From: Ziziphus jujuba
Lineage: Eukaryota; Streptophyta; Magnoliopsida; Rosales; Rhamnaceae
NCBI RefSeq assembly: GCF_031755915.1
Contig: NC_083388.1
Coordinates: 12,226,501 to 12,290,500 of the forward strand
Length of the DNA: 64,000 nucleotides
Reading direction: 5' to 3'
Notes under the pieces: generated by a model
Database searches by the model: none
What the model saw: the letters and a program-made list of their open reading frames with translations, nothing else
Told to the model about the DNA's origin: nothing
Program-made: the position numbers and the translations under genes
Shown: positions 57,290 through 64,000 of the stretch, one piece after another
How the letters are laid out: the number at the start of each line of letters is the position of its first letter
How positions within the stretch are numbered: the stretch's first letter is position 1

Positions 57290-58190
57290 TAGAGGATGGT
57301 AAGAGTGTCTATTGCTTCTAATATGAAATCGGATGATTCTACACCTTTTCAAGCTAATTGCATGCTAGCTGTTGGTGTAGCAATAGGTTTGGATGTTCCA
57401 ATTTTTGATGGTTTAAGTAAGTTAGATGTTGCAACGGTCTCTGCACCTTTGGTTTTGCTAGCTTCAACAGTAGCCTCATGGAAAGGTAATTATGTGTCTG
57501 TTTTGGTGAATCAACGAGCTTATTAGGATAGGTTGAACCTTTACAAATTTAGTTTAATTGGCCGAGTGATTCTTTCTAAGGTGAGTCTCCTTGGAGGTTA
57601 ATTGACATAAAGAAGAAACTATTAGAGACTTGGAGTTCAAATAGTTGGCTTCTTATCTCTTTGGGGAAAGGCTATTTTCAAATTATTTTGCCTTTAGCTA
57701 AGGTTAAGAATGCAATATGGGTACAAGTTTCATTGGCACTAAAGCCAAGAGTTTTGCGTTTGCAAGAATAGACTCCATTTTTAAATCCAAAACTTCAAAA
57801 GTCTATGAATTTACAAATTTGGATTCGTTTCTATGGCTAAGTTGAGTGTTTTGGCATTCGCAAATTCTATTTTATCTTGTGAGGGGTATTGTTTCCTCTG
57901 TAAATTTGATAATGCATAAATTAATGAGGATCTTGGACAATATGCGTAGCATCTAGTTGATGTTGATCTTACGCAAGCTCTACCAAAGGAAATAATGATA
58001 AAAGTTGATAGCTTATGTCAACAAGTTTCAATTTATTATAAGAATCGTCCTCTTTTCTGTTCAACTTGTAAGAACATTGGACATGTTGTTGAGTTATGTC
58101 ATTTATTTGATCTCCGGGACAAAAGGAATTCTGTTTCTAAGGATTTTTTTAGGGTAAAAGGGAGGCCCAGATTGTAAGGCTCCTTTTAAG
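57290..58190 (+). pseudogene. LINE-type ORF1 remnant (DUF4283 and zf-CCHC_4)
   Basis: Interrupted codons read SPWRLIDIKKKLLETW, WLLISLGKGYFQIILPLAKV, LALKPRVLRLQE, then QIWIRFYG. After a decayed stretch: VDLTQALPKEIMIKVDSLC, YKNRPLFCSTCKNIGHVVEL then CHL. This order matches plant DUF4283 followed by the CxxCxxxGHxxxxC knuckle found in ORF1 of L1-type LINEs. Stops at 57524 and 57767, and others, show it is dead. No LINE endonuclease or RT follows in the window. Confidence 0.65.
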
Positions 58191-58199
58191 CAGGTTTAT

Positions 58200-58633
58200 G
58201 TCAAAATAGACGGGCTTAAAGAAAAAGGATGTGTTGACAAGTGGCAGTGTTGTTGGAGAAAAAGTTGTGGCTTCCTAGAAGCATTTAGTTTCCTCTCCTG
58301 TGGATGTTTCAGCTCAAAAGGATGGGCCTACGATTGATAATAATGCTATAGAGTCCAGTTTCCTTGGGTTTCATATTCATTCTACATTTGAATTTCAAGT
58401 TTATCCTCATCCAAAGATTCTAAAATCATAGGTAGATGTTGTTGATAATAAGGATGATGAGGATGAGGATTTTGTTAGTGCTACCATAATATAATCAATT
58501 TAATATGCATCAACTATAGCACTGTAATCCTAAGATCTTCACACTCATAATTATAAAATTATATTTAATTAAAATATTAACCTTTTAAGTGCAACCATTG
58601 ATTCATCAGTTTCTTTAAATCTTTCAACCTACA
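58200..58633. other. spacer after LINE remnant
   Basis: No domain seen. A short acidic-codon run lies near 58440-58475 (gataataaggatgatgagg), possibly the continuation of the LINE ORF1. Confidence 0.35.
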
Positions 58634-59507
58634 TGATACAAACCTAGGACGACCTGCGCCTAAACCTGTATTATATTAGCCCGGATCTAATTATGTTCAA
58701 GTTCTAATGGTTACCTTGACCCCTAACCAACCTTTGATTAGAAACCTTGGTATATAATGAAGATGCCATAGTAGGTGATGGAAGGCCTATTGATAAGTCA
58801 AATTAAAACACTCATTCACTAATGATGTTTTAGGTGTTCAAAAGAACAAAGAAAATTCAATCTCTTAAATAATTTCCTATATAAAATTCAAGCTTGATTT
58901 CTCATTAAAAATAAGCATTTAAATAGGCTAAGATTACGAAGCAAAATCCCTAAAAAATTAATTCAAAACCAGACACAAAGTGTTGAGAAAAGAAAGTAGA
59001 GAAAAGTAAAGTACCTAATTTTTCTTAGTTTCCTAAACTAATTTGGATTAATTAATTCATTTATTTTGAATTAGAAATTAATTAATTTAAAATTGAAATA
59101 CTAAAATAATAACTTTCATAAACTTATTTGTCCAGTAAATAAATAAATAAAAATCAAAATAAAAGACTAATTTCCTAAAACAAAAAGTCAAAATCAAATT
59201 AGGAAACTAGTTGACTAGTTTTACTACTAAAGTATCTTTGACCAATTTTCAGCTTGTTTGGGCCCCAAATCAGCTTCCATATACCATGTAGGATGCCAAA
59301 TGTGATTAATAATGATTCCCACACGTTGCCCCTTGATTGGAATAAGTCAAACAAGAAAAAAAGTTAAAGCCAGTGGCAAAACAACATATTTTCGGCCAAA
59401 TTGAGAGACTGTTCATACAAGTCCTTTTTAGATGCTTTTGATTCTACCTTGGCTGGATTCCATGTCCTTTTAATGATATTCATTGAGCTCATAAAGTGTT
59501 AAAACCA
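58634..59507 (-). repeat. solo-LTR-like copy of gypsy family A (874 bp)
   Basis: In + coordinates it starts TGATACAAACCTAGG and ends AAAACCA; on the minus strand it starts TGGTTTTAAC and ends TTTGTATCA. Its length matches the 883-bp LTR at 34283. Neither a PBS nor a polyprotein tail flanks it. No matching 5-bp target duplication (ctaca on the left, ttcct on the right), so it may be a remnant rather than a clean solo LTR. Confidence 0.65.
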
Positions 59508-59931
59508 TTCCTTCACCAAATAGGCATTGTAGACACCTCAAAACTATAATCTCAACAGTATATATCTTATTATTCACACTGATGTCTTATTCCCAATTTA
59601 TTTATATATGTACAAAATACTTAATAAAATAATAACAATAATAATAATATAATTAATATAATAACATATATAATAAATAATAATATAATAATAAAATAGA
59701 GAATAAGTCAGAGAGAACAGATCCTTCAGTTCAATGGGCCAACTGAAGTATTACAGAAAGTATGTGTCCAAGAACTCTACTAAAAAAGTCAATAAATAAG
59801 CCAGTTTCATTACTAGCACAAACAAGCCCTATAAATGAGTCACATGAGTATGGCTAGTCCACACAAAATATCTAACAGTCTCTTACTTAGATTGCATAAT
59901 CATCACAAATAACAATAAACTCACTTACTAC

Positions 59932-60215
59932 AGTATCTCCCAAATCAAAATACTATTTTATCTAAGCATATAGCATGCCGATAGGGGATAACAATATACC
60001 AAATTAGGTAGTAGAGATTCTCTTAGTAAATCTCCCAAAACTAGATACCATTTCAACTAAGCACTTTGTATGCCATAAACTCAATCTAGATAATAGAATT
60101 TTAACTTATCACGTACAATCTCCCAACACATAATGCCATTTCATTCAAGCACATTGCATATCGATAGGGTACAACAATATACTCAAACTATGTAGTAAAG
60201 AACTCACCATGGTAC
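59932..60215. repeat. three imperfect tandem units of about 90 bp
   Basis: 'atctccc(a)a' starts units at 59935, 60030 and 60118. Units share 'ccattt(c)a', 'ctaagca/caagca', 'catgccgatagggg/catatcgataggg' and 'aacaatata'. This is probably part of the LTR of the decayed minus-strand copia element whose RNase H end lies at about 60490-60560. Confidence 0.5.
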
Positions 60216-60479
60216 CTGTGGATTAATGTATACATATTCACAGGGACTAAAATCTCAAACAAGCCTGCTATCATAAGGAGCAACAATATGTGTAACAAAC
60301 GTCACGTTAGAATGATCCACATACATACACGTACTGCTCACAAGGAAACACTCAATATATATTACATACAACAAGGAATTTATTGCAGATTACAAAACTC
60401 TCACTAAGCTATAACAGTCTCAACTGCTACACACCCATACAAAAACATATGCTCCTTAAACAAACTTATAGGCTAGCCT

Positions 60480-61450
60480 TTATTAGTGGGTCTGCTACCA
60501 TGTTGTAACAAGCGTGTACACAACAAACTTGAGACTTCAACCAAAATAATACAGCCACAGAATTACCATAACAATATTATTGGCCATATTACAAAAGTGC
60601 ACCAGAAAGCATGTATCATAGTCTCAAAACATGCTATATACCCTGCCTTAACAATCAATAAAACTATAAATGTTTGTCCAACATTAATTCATAAAATAGC
60701 TTCTACTGCTATGATAAATAATATTCCTAGTGTCAACCATTTAAACATCTATATATATAGCCATTATAATCAGCTCACAAGTAGTGGTGCGCTGATCTCA
60801 AAACCAAAAAAATGGTTGTTTTACAGTATACATAACTGGGACTACTCAATCATTTACAAGAACACACCCACAACATAAACAATATCCAATGGTATGCAAT
60901 CTTGAGTGAACAACAAACTACTAAATGCAAAAGAATATTTGACTATTATCAATTGTCCTTTTAATCACTCTTTCATTATTGGAACATAGATCCCTAGAGA
61001 GCTTATCACCAATACCATCAAAACCATATTAGAAGAATATTATGCATATTAAAACTCAACATAATCTTATCAACACAGGCTCTAATTAAGATAATTACAA
61101 TACACAATTATCTTTGTCTTGAAGAATCTTTGCTTCTAGTACCAATGAAACCACATTAAGATCCTTCATATCAAAATGGCTACACAACAGCAATTTTATC
61201 TTAGTCAGTAGGCCAATATCAATGAAAGCTAATAGTATATTTTCAATATGCAATACTATAAATATCAAATTGTTCCCACCAACTCTTAAATATATGTACA
61301 AATTAACAATATTCTCTTTAAAACCATTTTAGTTGACAACTTCATTAAAGATTAAGATACCACTGCCATGAGTCTCTTAAGCTTACGAAACAAAATTTTC
61401 ATTCTCCACTCCTTGGAAACCAACTGGTTGGACCATATTTACAACATCAA
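60480..61450 (-). pseudogene. decayed copia RT and RNase H, minus strand
   Basis: Reading down, about 61430-61095 gives SLRDSWQWYLNL, GFKENIVNLYIYLRVGGNNL, then IFIVLHIENILLAFIDIGLL, FDMKDLNVVSLVLEAKIL. This is a copia RT around the catalytic site, where the usual YVDD is read HIEN. About 60600-60490 gives NSVAVLFWLKSQ and NMVADPLIKASL, the end of copia RNase H. The order and orientation fit one element. The intervening sequence is too decayed to read. The + ORF at 60486-60878 is antisense to it and not credible. Confidence 0.6.
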
Positions 61451-63150
61451 ATAGAAAAAAAGTCATAATCACTTTAATGATTATAAAAGAATCTTTTGTG
61501 GATTCATGAGAGAACATCTCTTTATAGTCAAACTAAACCCATCAGTAACAAGTCCAACTTATGCATGTTCACTTAACCATTGTAGTCTCTCTTGGTTTTA
61601 TAGACACATTTTTATTCATAAGTTTGCTACCTTCAGGCAACTAAACCAAAATAAACACTGAACTACTTATTGGCTTCCTCATAAGTGATTAGATCTGATA
61701 ATATATAATTAAACTTATGTTCCTACAAATAAACTTCATATTCATCAGATATAATAAATTTTTAAACCCTCTATGACCTTCTCAAAAGGCACACATTACC
61801 ATTAACTGTAACCAAAATATCTCATTCTATCTCAAGGGGTTTAATCCTAACTGACTACTAGTTACAAAATTATTGGATCAACAATATCTCTGGTAGGAAC
61901 ATCAATAGTGAGAATAATAAACTTTTCTCTGTGAAAAACAAGCAACTTTGGATCATTTCTCTCACTGGAGCTTGAACTTCCTCAAAATAAATAGCTATGT
62001 TTGGCTTAACGACCTTGATTGTGAAAGATGAACAATAAAATCCAAAACCTCTAAATCCTTTTATAAGAATGAATAAAATAATTATTAGAGATTTTAGGGT
62101 CTAACTTCTAAATATAAAAAGAAATTATACATCAACTTTAGAACCCCATGCACAAGAAAATATATAAAATAGGCATAACTTGCTATCCACAAGAAAAAAA
62201 AAGGCAAATTAAAGCTTGTCAACACACACCACGCCATATCCATCAAAAGTGCAATTCCTCATCTTTTTTTTTTTTTTTCAATTATGCAATTTGCTAAGGA
62301 GTGCCAAGTATCATAAACTACATATCAATGTCACATTCAAACAAATAAATTATAAAAGACATTAGGTTCTATCCAATCTCATCACTTTTACCATAATATT
62401 CATCACTCTATCAAACCTCACAACCTTCAACTTCTTAAAGACAACCAAGAAGTTTAACTTTTTTCACTAATAATCTTAACATATCCATAATAAAAGAAAG
62501 TTATCAATATAGGTAATGAAATATATATAGTCTCTCAATGCAAGTGATGTACAAAATACATAGAGATTAATACTATAACATAAACAATTATTACAAATTC
62601 TGGCTCATACTAGTGCAATTATAGAAGTAACGTCAACAAAACAAGAAAATTAATATAAACAACTTATATCTCAAGCAACTTATCATCCCTTATCATCTCC
62701 TATTAAGCCATCAATTTTTAACAGTTAATACTCCCTACCAAAATCCTTATCAAAGTTCATGAGATCGATATAATAAGAGGAAAATTTCAAGATAAGCTCA
62801 TTCACACCACTAACTCCATCATACACGATATAATTAAATAAATCCAAATAATGGTGTTTCTCAGTTTATTAAATTTGATAAATTTCCTACTGATATCAAA
62901 CAGCTTAAGAACAATATTCATAAAACGTAATACATAAAATATATATATTTATATAATCATACATGTGATTTTCCATAACCATCACATATCACTTATACAA
63001 ATACTTGAAGTCCTTATACATCATTTAACCTCGATAGTATTATGAATATTTGGTATCATCGGTGGTCCAATTTTCAAAGCCATATCTAGCTTTATGAAAG
63101 TCAAATATTATCAAAAACGTTCGTTACTTTGATAATTAGTCTATTCAATG
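61451..63150 (-). other. probable 5' part of the decayed minus-strand copia element
   Basis: No readable domain. Position upstream (minus strand) of the RT remnant and absence of other genes suggest former integrase/gag DNA, but this is inference only. A T-run lies at about 62264-62278. Confidence 0.25.
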
Positions 63151-63159
63151 TTATCATGG

Positions 63160-64000
63160 CATTCATAGGTAGAGTATTAGGGGTGCTCCCAGTTGTGAAA
63201 TAGCAAATAACATGAATGCAATACATCACAAGGACTATGCAAATGCTATCTTCCTAGTCCCCTCATCACATCAAAACACACAATATCACTAGGTCCTCGT
63301 AGCATAAAAGATACCCATACATGGGCCAAGGACAGTAAACCAAATTACCACAATCAAATGTATTGAACTAAGTCATCGACAGGGTAACTCAGAACCTACA
63401 ATTCATGGTATTTAATTAACTTCCACTAGCATTCCAAGCATCCTACCAAGTAATCGAACCACCGATAGGGTAGCCTAATCACCCGTATGGACCATGGTTC
63501 AAAAGTGGGAGAGAATATGAGTTACAATTTCATCATATAGACAAATTAAGCCTCACAACAGGTGAGTACTTAAAATTCCACACCACTATGCCAACTAGGC
63601 ACTAAGCTTCTGACAATTCACCAAATCTAGTGATAGGTAGATACTTAATCAATCCTCACCACTATGTCAAACATAGCATAAAGTTTTTCAATGGGCAATT
63701 TAACTAATAATATTTAATTTAAATCTCGAACATGTTAATTAAATAAACTGGGAATGGAGATAATTCACATAAAATAACAATAAGTAAATAAGTAAATAAA
63801 ATCATATATAAGATAAATAAGAAAAATAAATAAATATATATATATATATATATATAATTTTTTTTTTAATTTCAGCTACTAACATTAGCATGCTGACATC
63901 AGCAGACAACATGTGGTTGCTAACATCATCAAATGACATCGGCATAAAAACACATGGCATGTCATTTATTTTTCTTCTTCCACCTTTAGCCAGGTCACAA
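63160..64000. other. possible LTR-type repeat, unassigned
   Basis: Less AT-rich than its surroundings from 63160 to 63720, with words such as 'atcgacagggtaactcag' and 'accgatagggtagcc'. These recall LTR sequence and resemble the 'cgatagggta' word at 60160. A TA run is at about 63836-63856. No coding sequence. The end is outside the window. Confidence 0.25.

Noticed and set aside
59860..60215. Possible CRISPR-like or satellite array
   Set aside because: Only three diverged units with no constant spacer/repeat division, in a plant nuclear context; more likely LTR sequence.
60486..60878. 130-codon + strand ORF
   Set aside because: The minus strand here carries copia RNase H words (MVADPL); the + reading has no domain.
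1..64000. tRNA, rRNA or organelle-derived segments
   Set aside because: No cloverleaf-type tRNA gene, rRNA core sequence or plastid/mitochondrial gene was recognised by eye; the Met-tRNA-like words are LTR element primer sites.
1..64000. A novel multi-gene system
   Set aside because: Apart from VHA-a1 and the small GRF gene, all recognisable coding sequence belongs to decayed transposable elements; no co-oriented set of unknown genes is present.

Overview
This window is AT-rich nuclear DNA from a dicot-like flowering plant. It holds one clearly intact host gene: a VHA-a1-type subunit a of the vacuolar-type proton ATPase. The gene is on the + strand from ATG 13469 to TAA 27501, with 18 exons that join in frame to about 819 codons. 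I place it as a plant because it matches plant VHA-a1 along its full length and because of the surrounding repeats: Ty1/copia, Ty3/gypsy (including a chromodomain-type element), LINE ORF1 with DUF4283, hAT and Mutator-like elements. I do not name a species.

Left flank (1-13140): an LTR-like stretch (1-1500); a 2.7 kb Mutator-like element with long degenerate terminal inverted repeats (1509-4199) that carries a two-exon GRF zinc-finger mini-gene on the minus strand; a 0.47 kb inverted-repeat MITE (4733-5200); an unidentified decayed coding stretch (about 7740-8420, minus); and a very AT-rich 2.9 kb inverted-repeat element (10038-12977) containing a 219-bp tandem duplication. The VHA-a1 promoter and leader follow. 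The leader has three short upstream ORFs, two of which overlap as TAATG.

Host gene (13469-27501): intron 4 (4.8 kb) holds an antisense, internally deleted gypsy-type element (17224-20637). It has a perfect 5-bp target duplication, a PBS and a PPT, and keeps gag, a zinc knuckle and a protease-like segment. At the end of the same intron a 173-bp tandem duplication has copied the 3' splice site of exon 5 plus its first 15 bases. Intron 14 appears to use a GC donor.

Right flank (27502-64000): a hAT-type non-autonomous element with a perfect 8-bp target duplication (28641-29670), a Mutator-type transposase remnant (about 31500-31800), then about 25 kb of nested retrotransposons. In order these are: a + strand gypsy element (34283-38996) whose pol stops inside RT and is joined to an LTR end; a minus-strand gypsy element (39028-40211 and 45593-49020) split by a copia element (40212-45592); gypsy and chromovirus LTR pieces (49030-50860); decayed chromovirus pol and a long LTR (50870-55892); a local direct repeat (55893-56810); a LINE ORF1 remnant (about 57290-58190); a solo-LTR-like gypsy LTR (58634-59507); and a decayed minus-strand copia RT/RNase H remnant (60480-61450).

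Every retroelement reading frame seen here is broken by stops, frameshifts, deletions or lost catalytic residues, so none looks autonomous. I found no new multi-gene system. The observations most worth following are the duplicated splice acceptor in VHA-a1, the GRF zinc-finger gene inside the Mutator-like element, the coupled uORFs, and the repeated loss of the RT core in three gypsy elements. All boundaries and alignments were made by eye.
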